Shown here: positions 17,479-28,459 of the stretch, piece by piece
Layout of the letters: each line of letters begins with the position of its first letter
Numbering within the stretch: position 1 is the stretch's first letter
Assembly: GCF_013620795.1 (NCBI RefSeq)
Contig: NZ_LGLW01000001.1
Coordinates: 62,001 to 126,000, forward strand
Origin: Pseudomonas sp. Q2-TVG4-2
GTDB taxonomy: Bacteria > Pseudomonadota > Gammaproteobacteria > Pseudomonadales > Pseudomonadaceae
Length of the DNA stretch: 64,000 nt
Reading direction: 5' to 3'
Program-made: the position numbers and the translations under genes
Notes under the pieces: model-generated
What the model was told of the DNA's origin: nothing
The model's input: only the letters and a program-made list of their open reading frames with translations
Databases searched by the model: none

Positions 17479-18180
17479 TCAGAAGTCGTCTTCGACCTGA
17501 CCATCCTGCGTACGAAACTCGCGGTTCTGCAGATAGGCGTTACGAACGAAAATGTATCTGTCGCCCGTGATCATCTTTTCGGCGGAAAGCAGCCCGGCAC
17601 GCAAGTCAACCACGTTTACCGCTCGCGTCACGTTGCGGGTGGGTACGTGGTCCATGTGGGGATACGGCTGCAGAAAGGAGTCCGGTACACGCCCCGCAGC
17701 ATCACGTACGGTGCTCGGCCCAAGCAGCGGCAACACGACATAAGGCCCGCTACCCAGGCCCCAGACGCCGAGCGTCTGACCGAAGTCCTCGTCGTTCTTC
17801 TGGAGACCCATGCGGGTCGCAACATCGAAGAAGCCGAGAACGCCAAAGGTACTGTTAAACAGGATGCGGCTCGTGTCGATGCCGGCGTCGCGGACCTTGC
17901 CTTGCAGCAAATCGTTGGTCAGCACCACGACATCGCCAAGGTTGCTGAACACGTTGCCAATGCCGTCTTCGAGAAAATTCGGGGTGACTTTCTGGTAGCC
18001 CTGTGCGAGCGGCTTGAGGGTGTAGGTGTCGACCTTGTCGTTGAAGTCGAACACCACGCGGTTGACGCCTTCCCACGGGTCCTCCTCGGCTGCCTGCAAC
18101 GACGTCGCGCCAAACATCGCCAGCGCTGCGACGAGCGTGACCCCGAAATACTCGATCCAATCCTTGCCGATCACATGCAT
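17479..18180 (-). CDS. mlaA: MlaA/VacJ-family outer-membrane lipid-asymmetry protein
   Basis: The 233-residue protein belongs to the MlaA family, which removes misplaced phospholipids from the outer leaflet of the outer membrane and passes them to MlaC. Family blocks seen are E-D-P-W-E-G-V-N-R, F-N-D-K-V-D-T-Y-x-L-K-P-L-A, R-F/I-L-x-N-S-T-F-G-V-L-G-F-F-D-V-A and D-F-G-Q-T-L-G-V-W-G. The N-terminus is an ordinary signal peptide ending L-Q-A-A and has no lipobox cysteine, although the family is named a lipoprotein. The start is ATG 18180; the upstream extension to 18270 is Arg-rich and unlikely. Confidence 0.93.
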   Translation of the reverse strand: MHVIGKDWIEYFGVTLVAALAMFGATSLQAAEEDPWEGVNRVVFDFNDKVDTYTLKPLAQGYQKVTPNFLEDGIGNVFSNLGDVVVLTNDLLQGKVRDAGIDTSRILFNSTFGVLGFFDVATRMGLQKNDEDFGQTLGVWGLGSGPYVVLPLLGPSTVRDAAGRVPDSFLQPYPHMDHVPTRNVTRAVNVVDLRAGLLSAEKMITGDRYIFVRNAYLQNREFRTQDGQVEDDF

Positions 18181-18396
18181 CGCAGCCTTCCTCTTATCCG
18201 AATGGTGGCGTCTACCACGAAGCGCAGCAGTATAAATCCATTCAGGGGATTTCCGGCAGCCGACAGACATGCGGAAGCCGGACGAACTTCGCTGCCTCCG
18301 GCGCCCTCAAAGAGAAGGACAAGCCCAGACCGCTGGTTTACCCTTCACGTATAGAACGCTGGCGAACTGTCGTCAGAAACCATAGAGGGAAGCAAT

Positions 18397-18663
18397 ATGC
18401 CGGAACATGATCTGCAGTCGCAGCTCGCGGAGTTGCGTAGTCAACTGGCCCAGGACGCCCCGCTGACAGAAGAAGAGCGGGCATCGCTGCAGGCGATTGC
18501 CCAGGACATTGAACTTCGCCTGGCAAACGAGGGCGTAGTGGACCAGAACGATTCTCTCGTCGACGGCGTCAACCTGGCGGTCGAGCGTTTCGAGGTCAGC
18601 CACCCGAACACCGCCATGACTCTGCGCAATATCATGCAGACGCTGGCGAACATGGGAATCTGA
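18397..18663 (+). CDS. DUF4404 family protein
   Basis: The 88-residue protein is helical and acidic, with an N-terminal L-x-x-L-R-x-x-L heptad-like segment and the closing H-P-x-x-A-M-T-L-R-N-I-M-Q-T-L-A-N-M-G-I typical of DUF4404. No function is known for the family. GAGGGAAGCAAT lies just before the ATG as ribosome site. It is divergent from mlaA and converges on queF. Confidence 0.85.
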   Translation: MPEHDLQSQLAELRSQLAQDAPLTEEERASLQAIAQDIELRLANEGVVDQNDSLVDGVNLAVERFEVSHPNTAMTLRNIMQTLANMGI

Positions 18664-18694
18664 GCGCAGCTCCAATAGCCAGCTTAAAGTCAGC

Positions 18695-18723
18695 GCAGAG
18701 CACGGATGATCGCCATGCTCTGC
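18695..18723. terminator. hairpin between convergent DUF4404 and queF genes
   Basis: GCAGAGCA / TGCTCTGC makes a perfect 8-bp stem with a 13-base loop in the 70-base gap between two converging genes. A short pyrimidine stretch (CCTTT) follows on the plus strand. It is probably a two-way terminator. Confidence 0.6.
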
Positions 18724-18733
18724 CCTTTGACTA

Positions 18734-19564
18734 TCACTGTCGAACCAGCCGCCCATTGCTCGATGCGACGGGTTCGGTGCTGCGGTACGGGTTGATATCC
18801 AGCCCACCGCGGCGCACATAGCGGGCATGAACGCTTAGCCGCTCTGGCTTCAGCAACCGCTGCAAGTCAAGAAAGATGCGCTCCACGCACTGTTCATGAA
18901 AGTCCGCATGTTGGCGGAAGCTCACCAGGTAGGCGAGCAGACTGCCGTGGTCCAACGCCGCGCCGCGGTACTCCACCACCACAGTGCCCCAGTCCGGCTG
19001 ACCGGTAACCGGGCAATTGGATTTCAGCAGGTGGCTATAAACACACTCTTCGACTTGACGCCCCGGGTCGCAGCTAAGCAGATCGGCACGTGGCGAATCG
19101 TAGTGTTCGATGGTGACATCCAGCTCGTCGATACAGTATCCCTTCTGCGACGTAACCCCTTCCTGGGTGGCCTCGTCCAATGTCCGCAGACAAACGCCAA
19201 CCGGCTTGCCGGCCGCAGCGGACAGATCGCTGACCATTATTTCGACGAGCGCCTCGCGGCTATCGAACACCGACTGGTTCAGCGAATTCAGATAGAGCTT
19301 GAAGGACTTGGATTCGATGATGTTCGGCGAGTCCGCCGGGATGCTGAATTCACCGATGGCGACCACCGGCTTGCCGGACGGCAGCAGCCAGGACAGCTCG
19401 TAGCAATTCCAGATGTCGACGCCGCGGTAGGGCAAGGTGTCGGCTGTCAGCCCCAGCTCAGCCCACTTGGGCGCGCGTGGGATGGGAAACAGCTGCTCGG
19501 GGCTGTAGGTCGCCACATAGGCACTGGATTTGCCCAGCGGCGACAGTTCGGCGGGATGCTGCAT
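18734..19564 (-). CDS. queF: NADPH-dependent 7-cyano-7-deazaguanine reductase
   Basis: The 276-residue long-form QueF reduces preQ0 to preQ1 in queuosine synthesis. The substrate/cofactor motif [11 protein letters not shown] is at 84-94, and the catalytic cysteine is Cys184 in [12 protein letters not shown]. The T-fold is duplicated, as in the E. coli-type enzyme. An upstream ATG at 19594 would add ten residues; ATG 19564 fits the family start M-x-x-P-x-E-x-S-P-L-G-K. No preQ1 riboswitch was recognised upstream. Confidence 0.97.
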   Translation of the reverse strand: MQHPAELSPLGKSSAYVATYSPEQLFPIPRAPKWAELGLTADTLPYRGVDIWNCYELSWLLPSGKPVVAIGEFSIPADSPNIIESKSFKLYLNSLNQSVFDSREALVEIMVSDLSAAAGKPVGVCLRTLDEATQEGVTSQKGYCIDELDVTIEHYDSPRADLLSCDPGRQVEECVYSHLLKSNCPVTGQPDWGTVVVEYRGAALDHGSLLAYLVSFRQHADFHEQCVERIFLDLQRLLKPERLSVHARYVRRGGLDINPYRSTEPVASSNGRLVRQ

Positions 19565-19675
19565 GGCGGAAACCTGTACGAAAAATGACCGCAAGTGTAT
19601 CGGTTCCCGCGATGTTTATCATCGCAAATGCCTGGTGCGCGCCGCGGCGCGTCGCTGCCTGGACCAGGCTGCGGG

Positions 19676-20455
19676 TTACTGGCGCATGCCGCGCCCGCTC
19701 TTGAGCAAGCGGATGCACCAGAGATACATCACAATCGCCGCCACCGCCATGAAGCTGATGGCAATGCCGATGCGAATGTCCGAAACCCCGAGAATGCCGT
19801 AACGGAACGCATTGACCATATGCAGGATGGGGTTGGCCAGCGACAAGGTCTGCCAGAACGGCGAAAGCAGATTGATCGAATAGAACACGCCACCCAGGTA
19901 GGTCAGCGGCGTTAGCACAAACGTCGGAATGATCGAAATATCGTCGAAATTCCGCGCGAACACTGCATTGATAAAGCCACCCAGCGCGAAGATCGTCGAG
20001 GTCAATGCGATCACAAGAAGCGTAATGCCCAAGTGATGCACCTGCAGATCGGTAAAGAACATCGACAGCAACGTGACGATCAGCGCAACGGCCAGCCCTC
20101 GAGTGATGCCGCCCAATGCGAAACCGATAAGAATCACATGCGGCGATACCGGAGACACCAGCAGCTCTTCGATGGAGCGCTGGAACTTGCTGCTGAAAAA
20201 ACTCGAGACGACATTGCTGTAGGAGTTGGTGATCACCGACATCATGATCAGCCCCGGCACGATGTACTCCATGTAGGTGAAGCCATCCATCTGGCCGATC
20301 CGCGCACCGATCAAATTCCCGAAGATGACGAAATACAACACCATCGTGATCGCCGGGGGCAGCAACGTCTGCGGCCAGATTCGCGTGTAGCGCCGGATTT
20401 CTCGGTGGACGATGGTCTGCAGAGCAACCAGATTGGGCCGGAATTCAGCGTTCAT
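19676..20455 (-). CDS. ABC-2 type transporter permease (YadH-like)
   Basis: The 259-residue protein has six hydrophobic segments and the ABC-2 signature region near P-V-S-P-H-V-I-L-I-G-F-A-L-G-G. An amphipathic N-terminal helix contains H-R-E-I-R-R-Y-T-R-I-W-P-Q-T-L-L-P-P. It pairs with the ATPase gene immediately upstream, whose stop overlaps its ATG (20452-20455). Together they form a YadG/YadH-type exporter of unknown substrate. Confidence 0.92.
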   Translation of the reverse strand: MNAEFRPNLVALQTIVHREIRRYTRIWPQTLLPPAITMVLYFVIFGNLIGARIGQMDGFTYMEYIVPGLIMMSVITNSYSNVVSSFFSSKFQRSIEELLVSPVSPHVILIGFALGGITRGLAVALIVTLLSMFFTDLQVHHLGITLLVIALTSTIFALGGFINAVFARNFDDISIIPTFVLTPLTYLGGVFYSINLLSPFWQTLSLANPILHMVNAFRYGILGVSDIRIGIAISFMAVAAIVMYLWCIRLLKSGRGMRQ

Positions 20456-21384
20456 TTGGCCACCTTGGGCAGATTGTTCTCCACCATCGAAACGAACAGC
20501 TCCTCCAGCCGATTGGTCTTGTTGCGCAGGCTCAGCACCTCGATGCCCTGCGCCGAAAGCATCCGAAACAGATCGGTGACACCTTGACTCTTGTCCACCT
20601 GCACCTCGAGGGTGTGATGATCAACCAGTCTCGCCGGGTAGTTGCCCAGCTCTGGCGGCACCAGCTGCGACTCCTTCAGGTCCAGCAGAAAGGTCTCTAC
20701 ATGCAGCTGCTTGAGCAATTCGCGCATGCTGGTGTTCTTGACGATCTTCCCGTGGTCGATGATGCCGATGTTGCGGCACAGCTGCTCGGCCTCTTCCAGA
20801 TAGTGCGTGGTCAAAATGATCGTAATGCCTTCACGATTGAGCTCGGTGAGGAACGACCACATCGAACGGCGCAGCTCGATATCCACGCCGGCCGTGGGCT
20901 CATCAAGGATCAGCAGGCGCGGCCGGTGAATCAGCGCTCGAGCGATCATCAGACGCCGCTTCATGCCGCCGGATAGCATGCGGGAGGAGACATCGCGCTT
21001 GTCCCATAGCCCCAGCTGGTTGAGGTACTGCTCGGCGCGTTCTTTAGCGACTTTCGCCGGGATGCCGTAGTAGCCGGCCTGGGTGACAAGAATGTCGAAG
21101 GCCTTCTCGAACTGATTGAAATTGAACTCCTGCGGCACCACACCCAGGCAACGCTTGAGCCCGGACGGATCGCGGTCAAGATCGTGGCCGAACACATTGA
21201 CCGTGCCGCCGGTCTTGTTCACCAGCGTCGAAAGAATGCCGATGGTGGTGGACTTGCCGGCCCCGTTGGGGCCCAGCAATGCAAAGAAATCGCCTTCAGC
21301 CACATCCAGGTCGATACCCTTGAGCGCCTCGAAGCCGTTTCCGTAAACCTTGGTCAACTGCCGAATGGACAGAGCAGTACTCAT
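20452..21384 (-). CDS. ABC transporter ATP-binding protein (YadG-like)
   Basis: The 310-residue ATPase has Walker A G-P-N-G-A-G-K-S-T at 38-46, signature L-S-G-G-M-K-R-R and Walker B L-L-I-L-D-E-P-T-A-G-V-D. A C-terminal extension of about 90 residues is common in ABC-2 exporters. ATG 21384 is chosen over the upstream frame, which begins with an unrelated hydrophobic leader. It is the first gene of the two-gene exporter operon and diverges from the fadE-type gene. Confidence 0.94.
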   Translation of the reverse strand: MSTALSIRQLTKVYGNGFEALKGIDLDVAEGDFFALLGPNGAGKSTTIGILSTLVNKTGGTVNVFGHDLDRDPSGLKRCLGVVPQEFNFNQFEKAFDILVTQAGYYGIPAKVAKERAEQYLNQLGLWDKRDVSSRMLSGGMKRRLMIARALIHRPRLLILDEPTAGVDIELRRSMWSFLTELNREGITIILTTHYLEEAEQLCRNIGIIDHGKIVKNTSMRELLKQLHVETFLLDLKESQLVPPELGNYPARLVDHHTLEVQVDKSQGVTDLFRMLSAQGIEVLSLRNKTNRLEELFVSMVENNLPKVAK

Positions 21385-21760
21385 AAAAGAATGCACGCAA
21401 AACAGAGAGATCAAAACTAGATAAGGGCTGCATCGAGCGATTGCAACCACCAGGCGCCTTTGACATTGCCTGACCCTGCGAAAGTTTCACGCCGGGCCGA
21501 CCTTCCACGTCAAGCCTAAAGCAATCTCGTACCGCTTCGTAAGACGTGAGCCTCGCGGCGAACGCAGTCCAAGCCAGCCAAAGCCATAACATCGCTCCGA
21601 GGGCGGGCTCAGAATCGCTGCGGCTGCGTGTGTCATACCAGAACTCGTCCTGCACGCTCCGGTCATTATTTGAAACCAACAGCGTCGATCCGTCCCTTCA
21701 CCGCTCATCTCAAAAGCCTATGCTCACGTAGGTCGCCATTCGCTCAACAAGGAAAATCGC
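21385..21760. other. divergent promoter region, ABC exporter / fadE
   Basis: These 376 bases contain no credible gene; the open frames are short and on both strands. I looked for the fatty-acid regulator PsrA site (GAAAC-N4-GTTTC) and found only one half (GAAAC near 21681). No other strong repeat or promoter could be fixed by eye. Confidence 0.45.
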
Positions 21761-24208
21761 ATGACCCTGCTCTGGCTGCTCGCGTTACTGATCGGCATCG
21801 CCGTGATCGCGCATCTACGTGTATCTCCCGTACCCGCGCTGGCCATGGTTGCGGCGTATCTGGTGCTTATGGGGGCGGCCGATGAAACTCCGGCCTGGCT
21901 GATGGTCATCCTCTGGCTCATGCTCATCGCCGTCGCGGCGCCCCTGCTGGTGGCCGACCTGCGCATCAAGTACCTCAGCGGACCGATGTTCGACTGGTTC
22001 AAGAAGGTCCTGCCGCCCATTTCCGACACCGAACGCGATGCGATCGACGCCGGCAGTGTCTGGTGGGACGGCGAGCTGTTCAGTGGCCGACCGAACTGGG
22101 ACACCCTCCTCGGCTACCCCAAGGCGACGCTCACCGAGGAAGAGCAGGCATTCGTCGACGGCCCCACCGAAGCGCTGTGCGCCATGGTCAGCGACTGGGA
22201 CATCGGCCAGCGACTGGATCTCCCTCAAGAGGCTTGGGATTACATCAAGGCCGAAGGCTTTTTCGCCCTGATCATCCCCAAGGAATATGGCGGTAAAGGC
22301 TTCTCAGCCTACGCGCATTCCCAGATTGTCATGAAACTCGCCACGCGCAGCGGCGATCTTGCCAGCACGGTGATGGTGCCCAACTCGCTCGGCCCAGCCG
22401 AGTTGCTGATGCACTACGGCACCGAGGAACAACGCAACCATTACTTGCCGCGCCTGGCCAATGGCACGGACATCCCCTGCTTTGCCCTGACCGGCCCATA
22501 CGCTGGCTCCGACGCCGGTGCGATGAACGACAGTGGCGTGATCTGCAAAGGGCAATGGCAGGGTAAGGAAGTCCTCGGCCTGCGCCTGAACTGGGAAAAG
22601 CGCTACATCACCCTGGGCCCGGTCGCTACCCTCCTAGGTGTCGCCTTCAAGACATACGATCCAGCGCATCTTCTCGGTGACGAAGAGGAGCTCGGCATCA
22701 GCCTCGCCCTGATTCCGACCGAAACCGCTGGCGTCGAGATCGGCCGTCGCCATCTGCCCCTGGGCGCGGCATTCATGAATGGGCCTAACTGGGGCAAGGA
22801 CGTATTCGTCCCGCTGGACGCGATCATCGGCGGGCGCGACATGATCGGCAAGGGCTGGATGATGCTGATGAACTGCCTATCCGTCGGTCGCTCCATCTCG
22901 CTGCCGGCAACCGGCGTCAGCGCCGCCAAGACGTGCAGCTATGTCTGTGGCCGCTATGCGCAGATCCGTGAGCAATTCAACGTGCCGCTGGCGGCGTTCG
23001 AAGGCATTCAGGAGCCCCTTGCCCGCATCGGCGGCAACGCCTGGTTGATGGATAGCGCGCGAATCCTGACGGCCAATGCGGTCGACCTGGGCGAGAAGCC
23101 CTCGGTGCTCTCGGCCGTCCTCAAATACCACCTGACCGAACGCGGCCGTGAATGCGTCACCGACGCCATGGATATTCACGGCGGCAAGGGCATCATTATG
23201 GGGCCGAATAATTACCTGGGCCGCCTATGGTTGTCGGCACCGATTTCCATCACCGTCGAAGGCGCGAACATTCTTTCGCGCAACCTGATGATCTTCGGTC
23301 AAGGCGCGATCCGCTGCCATCCCTTCGTATTGCGCGAAATGGAGCTGGTCCACGAGCCCGACCGCGACGCTGCGGTGAAGAAATTCGACGAACTCCTGAT
23401 GCAACACATCGGCTTCGCCGTCAGCAACACGGCCAGCACGCTGGTGCTCGGGCTGACCTTCGGCCTGTTTGGCAAGGCGCCGGGGACCGAGCTGACCCGT
23501 CCGTACTTCCGCGCGCTGGACCGGATCGCCGCGGCGTTCGCCATGCTCGCCGACCTGTCCATGATGCTGCTGGGCGGCGAACTCAAGCGCCGCGAGCGCC
23601 TGTCGGCACGGCTTGGCGATGTGCTCAGCCACCTGTATCTGGCATCCGCCGCGCTCAAGCGCTATCACGACCTTGGCCACCCAGCCGAGCAGGCGCCGCT
23701 GCTGCGCTGGGCGCTGGAGGATTGCCTGTGCAAAGCCGAGGAGGCACTGGCCGGCACCTTGAGCAACTTCCCTAACCGCTTGCTTGGTAGCGTGCTGCAG
23801 ATGCTGATATTCCCGTTCGGCGCGCGGCACAAGGGGCCATCCGATGCGCTGGATGCCGAAGTGGCTGCCATCCTCGGCCGCCCGGAAGGCGATCCGGCGC
23901 TGGAGCAGATCCTGGAAGGCGTTTACCGCCCGTTCGGCAGCAACGAGGCCTTTGCGGATCTGCGAGACGCCTTCGACACACTGGCCGCTGCGCAACCGCT
24001 GCATAAGAAGCTGCATAAAGCGCTCAAGAACGGCGATTTCAAACCGACCGCTGGCGAAGATCTCATCAGTGCGGCTTTGGCCGCCGGCGTTCTCGACGCG
24101 CAAGAGGCGCAACAGCTGACCGCAGCAGAGGCGGCACGGCGCAAGGTCATCAGCGTCGATGATTTTTCTAAGGAACAGTTAGAGCCGAGCCCCGGTAAAA
24201 TCCGCTAG
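21761..24208 (+). CDS. fadE: FadE-type acyl-CoA dehydrogenase
   Basis: The 815-residue enzyme catalyses the first, FAD-dependent step of beta-oxidation. It has two N-terminal membrane helices (1-70), an acyl-CoA dehydrogenase core (about 100-570) and the long C-terminal DUF1974 extension typical of FadE. The probable catalytic glutamate is Glu500 in I-T-V-E-G-A-N-I-L. F-A-L-T-G-P-Y-A-G-S-D-A-G-A-M lies in the flavin/substrate region. A hairpin CCGGGGAG / CTCCCCGG follows the stop at 24264-24285. Several FadE paralogues are usual in pseudomonads, so chain-length preference is not assigned. Confidence 0.93.
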   Translation: MTLLWLLALLIGIAVIAHLRVSPVPALAMVAAYLVLMGAADETPAWLMVILWLMLIAVAAPLLVADLRIKYLSGPMFDWFKKVLPPISDTERDAIDAGSVWWDGELFSGRPNWDTLLGYPKATLTEEEQAFVDGPTEALCAMVSDWDIGQRLDLPQEAWDYIKAEGFFALIIPKEYGGKGFSAYAHSQIVMKLATRSGDLASTVMVPNSLGPAELLMHYGTEEQRNHYLPRLANGTDIPCFALTGPYAGSDAGAMNDSGVICKGQWQGKEVLGLRLNWEKRYITLGPVATLLGVAFKTYDPAHLLGDEEELGISLALIPTETAGVEIGRRHLPLGAAFMNGPNWGKDVFVPLDAIIGGRDMIGKGWMMLMNCLSVGRSISLPATGVSAAKTCSYVCGRYAQIREQFNVPLAAFEGIQEPLARIGGNAWLMDSARILTANAVDLGEKPSVLSAVLKYHLTERGRECVTDAMDIHGGKGIIMGPNNYLGRLWLSAPISITVEGANILSRNLMIFGQGAIRCHPFVLREMELVHEPDRDAAVKKFDELLMQHIGFAVSNTASTLVLGLTFGLFGKAPGTELTRPYFRALDRIAAAFAMLADLSMMLLGGELKRRERLSARLGDVLSHLYLASAALKRYHDLGHPAEQAPLLRWALEDCLCKAEEALAGTLSNFPNRLLGSVLQMLIFPFGARHKGPSDALDAEVAAILGRPEGDPALEQILEGVYRPFGSNEAFADLRDAFDTLAAAQPLHKKLHKALKNGDFKPTAGEDLISAALAAGVLDAQEAQQLTAAEAARRKVISVDDFSKEQLEPSPGKIR

Positions 24209-24263
24209 GTCATCGTCAGGCGGCTGCCGCACGGCCACGAACCGGCCGCGATGCCACCATCGG

Positions 24264-24285
24264 CCGGGGAGCCAAGCCTCCCCGG
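24264..24285 (+). terminator. possible terminator hairpin after fadE
   Basis: CCGGGGAG / CTCCCCGG is a perfect 8-bp stem with a 6-base loop, 56 bases after the stop. There is no T-run, so termination is uncertain. Confidence 0.35.
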
Positions 24286-24449
24286 CTCCGCCCTTCGCAG
24301 CGACATTCAGACCGCGCGGCAGACGCCTCGCAGCAGCGTCAATCCATCATCTGCGCCGAACCCAGGCTCAGCTGTCGAGTCAACTAGACACGCCCAATTA
24401 ATCCGCGCGGCACCTTATAATCCCGCGCCCAAACCGACACAGGTGAACC

Positions 24450-24857
24450 ATGGCCAATCCCTATCACGATCACAACCTGGCGCTTTTGGCCCATCTGCGC
24501 GGCATTCTGCTTGCCATGGGTGAATCCGAACAGATATCGGAAGAGAGCCATGCCCTGTTCCTCGAGCGCTTCGACGAGCTGATCATGAACCTGCGGAACG
24601 TGCCTGAAGAACGGCACATGGGCCAGGACATGATCTGCCAGGTCTTCCACCGCTACCCGCAGATTGCCCATCTGGTCCCGCGAGATCTGCTGTGGTACTT
24701 CGGTGGTGATTGCTTGCACTTCATGCCGGACGAAGAGATCGAAATCTTCCAGCAACTGGAGGAACGCCGCTATGAAGCCGAGCAGAATGAAGAGCCCTTC
24801 GACTGGAACATGGAAAAGCAGCTGCTGAGCATGCCGGAACAGAGCCCTCGGCACTAA
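24450..24857 (+). CDS. conserved pseudomonad protein, PA2817-like
   Basis: The 135-residue acidic, soluble protein is one I recognise as the PA2817 family of pseudomonads. It has several short helical stretches and conserved-looking segments F-D-E-L-I-M-N-L-R and D-L-L-W-Y-F-G-G-D-C-L-H-F-M-P-D-E-E-I. No catalytic motif is evident. A ribosome site is poor, but codon use is normal for the genome. It follows the FadE gene as in P. aeruginosa, from memory. Function is unknown. Confidence 0.8.
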   Translation: MANPYHDHNLALLAHLRGILLAMGESEQISEESHALFLERFDELIMNLRNVPEERHMGQDMICQVFHRYPQIAHLVPRDLLWYFGGDCLHFMPDEEIEIFQQLEERRYEAEQNEEPFDWNMEKQLLSMPEQSPRH

Positions 24858-24983
24858 GCCCCTCCCCCAGGTCGCCGTCTTACGGGGGCTTGGGCGCTCT
24901 ACCGAGCGGAACGGCTGGGCGCCGGTTCTTACCGGCTGAAGCAGAGCCGCCGCAACCCAATGCGCTCGGCTCGCCTTCTGACT

Positions 24984-26853
<1,870 letters not shown>

Positions 26854-26942
26854 GGCAATCTCGTGAGGTTGGCGCGCCGGCCGGCTACCACTTGGCGGCA
26901 GCGATATGTTTCGCTTTCAACCCGCCGCACTGCGCGCTTTTT

Positions 26943-26967
26943 TGTAGGAGCGAGCTTGCTCGCGATC
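26943..26967. repeat. REP sequence
   Basis: TGTAGGAGCGAGCTTGCTCGCGATC is a Pseudomonas-type repetitive extragenic palindrome with stem GCGAGC/GCTCGC. It sits inside the itaconate operon between the ccl and ict genes. Confidence 0.85.
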
Positions 26968-27031
26968 GAACGGCAAGGTGAACCACCGCTGCTGCGGACC
27001 GGCTCTGACCGGCTGTTGCTCCGAGGGCCTG

Positions 27032-28237
27032 TCACACCGCACCCTGCTCGTGCAGGCGCTGTATGTCGTCCGGCCCATAGCCCAGTTCCGTCAACAGCGC
27101 ATCGGTGTGTTGGCCGAGCGCGGGGATAGGGTCCATACGCGGCGTAAACGCGGCGTTACGCCCCGGCGGCAGCAATGCGGGCAGTCGCCCGGATGGGCTG
27201 TCCACTTCGCTCCAGCGTTGGCGAGCCTTGAGCTGTGGATGAGCCCAGACACCGGCCATATCGTTGACGTGAGCGTTGGCAATGGATGCTGCCTCGAGGC
27301 GCTCAATCAGCTGTTCAGCGGTGAGCGTCGAGAAGGTTTCGACGATGATGGCGCGCAGTACCTCGCGGTTCTCCGACCGCTTGAAATTGGCGGAAAAGCG
27401 CTCGTCATCCGCCAACCCAGGTTGCAGCAGCACCTTGTCGCAGAACATCCGCCACTCGCGTTCGTTCTGCAAGCCAAGCATCACGGTACCGCCATCGCCG
27501 GCGGGAAACGGTCCGTAGGGGTAGATGGTGGCGTGCGCAGCACCCGCACGCGGTGGTGGCGGCGCATTCTCGTAGGCGTAGTACAGCGGGTAGCCCATCC
27601 ACTCCACCAGGCTTTCCAGCATGGACACGTCGACGCGGCTACCCTCGCCCGTCTTGTCACGCAGCATCAATGCCGAAAGCACCCCGGTATAGGCATACAT
27701 GCCGGCGGCGATGTCGGCGATGGAACAACCGGCCTTGGCCATCTCGGTCTCACCCGGACCACCCGTGACGGAGAGAAATCCCCCCTCGCTCTGGATCAGC
27801 AGGTCGTAGGCCTTCTTCTGTTCGTAGGGGCCGCCTTCGCCGTAGCCGGAAATGTCGCAGACAATCAACCGTGGGAAGCGCTCGTGCAGCGCCTCGAATG
27901 ACAGCCCCATTCGCGCCGCAGCGCCCGGCGCGAGGTTCTGCACCAGCACGTCGGCCTTTGCCAGCAGTTGCTCGAGCACGCCATCGGCGGCTTCCTGCTT
28001 CACGTCGAGGGTCAGACTCTCTTTCGAGCGGTTGGTCCAGACGAAGTGCGAGGCCAAGCCATCGACACGCTCGTCATAGCCACGGGCGAAATCACCGGAA
28101 CCAGGGCGCTCGATCTTGATCACCCTAGCGCCCAGGTCCGCCAGTTGACGCGTGCAGAACGGCGCAGCGATGGCGTGCTCGAGGCTGACCACGGTGATGC
28201 CATCGAGTGGACGGGGTTTGGCTGTAGTGTCGGTCAT
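27032..28237 (-). CDS. ict: class III CoA-transferase, probable itaconate CoA-transferase
   Basis: The 401-residue CaiB/BaiF-family enzyme moves CoA from a donor such as succinyl-CoA to an acid through an aspartyl-CoA intermediate. The family pattern is clear: P-L-D-G-I-T-V-V-S-L-E at the start, G-A-R-V-I-K-I-E-R-P-G-S-G-D, and the catalytic aspartate Asp145 in A-Y-D-L-L-I-Q. In this gene set it should activate itaconate to itaconyl-CoA. ATG 28237 has AGGAAAC upstream; the ATG/ORF start at 28285 is less likely. REP elements lie on both sides of the gene. Confidence 0.86.
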   Translation of the reverse strand: MTDTTAKPRPLDGITVVSLEHAIAAPFCTRQLADLGARVIKIERPGSGDFARGYDERVDGLASHFVWTNRSKESLTLDVKQEAADGVLEQLLAKADVLVQNLAPGAAARMGLSFEALHERFPRLIVCDISGYGEGGPYEQKKAYDLLIQSEGGFLSVTGGPGETEMAKAGCSIADIAAGMYAYTGVLSALMLRDKTGEGSRVDVSMLESLVEWMGYPLYYAYENAPPPPRAGAAHATIYPYGPFPAGDGGTVMLGLQNEREWRMFCDKVLLQPGLADDERFSANFKRSENREVLRAIIVETFSTLTAEQLIERLEAASIANAHVNDMAGVWAHPQLKARQRWSEVDSPSGRLPALLPPGRNAAFTPRMDPIPALGQHTDALLTELGYGPDDIQRLHEQGAV

Positions 28238-28295
28238 GTCTGTTTCCTGAAATCTCGGTTCAGCCCTGCGTGGTTGCATGCGCATGGCTCTTCGT

Positions 28296-28320
28296 TGTGG
28301 GAGCGAGCGTTCTCGCGAAC
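28296..28320. repeat. REP sequence, first of an inverted pair
   Basis: GTGGGAGCGAGCGTTCTCGCGAAC is a variant Pseudomonas REP. With the opposite-facing copy 12 bases further on it forms a REP doublet in the ict-MmgE/PrpD gap. Confidence 0.75.
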
Positions 28321-28331
28321 ATCAGTCACGC

Positions 28332-28356
28332 TTCGCGAGCAAGCTCGCTCCTACAG
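28332..28356. repeat. REP sequence, second of an inverted pair
   Basis: TTCGCGAGCAAGCTCGCTCCTACAG is a REP in inverse orientation to the one at 28296-28320. About 65 bases on, at 28421, GTAGGGTGGG matches the arm of the palindrome at 30244-30271. Confidence 0.85.
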
Positions 28357-28459
28357 GTTGTGTTTCCCCGTACGCCTCGCGTACGGCCAGGCACAAAGGT
28401 CCTCGATCTCGCGCAGAGCTGTAGGGTGGGCCGGGCGGCGCTCCGCTTCAGCCTGTATT

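Noticed and set aside
19565..19675. preQ1 riboswitch for queF
   Set aside because: No preQ1-I/II aptamer pattern was seen upstream, and it is not usual in pseudomonads.
21675..21700. PsrA operator before fadE
   Set aside because: Only a GAAAC half-site is present; no GTTTC at the right distance.
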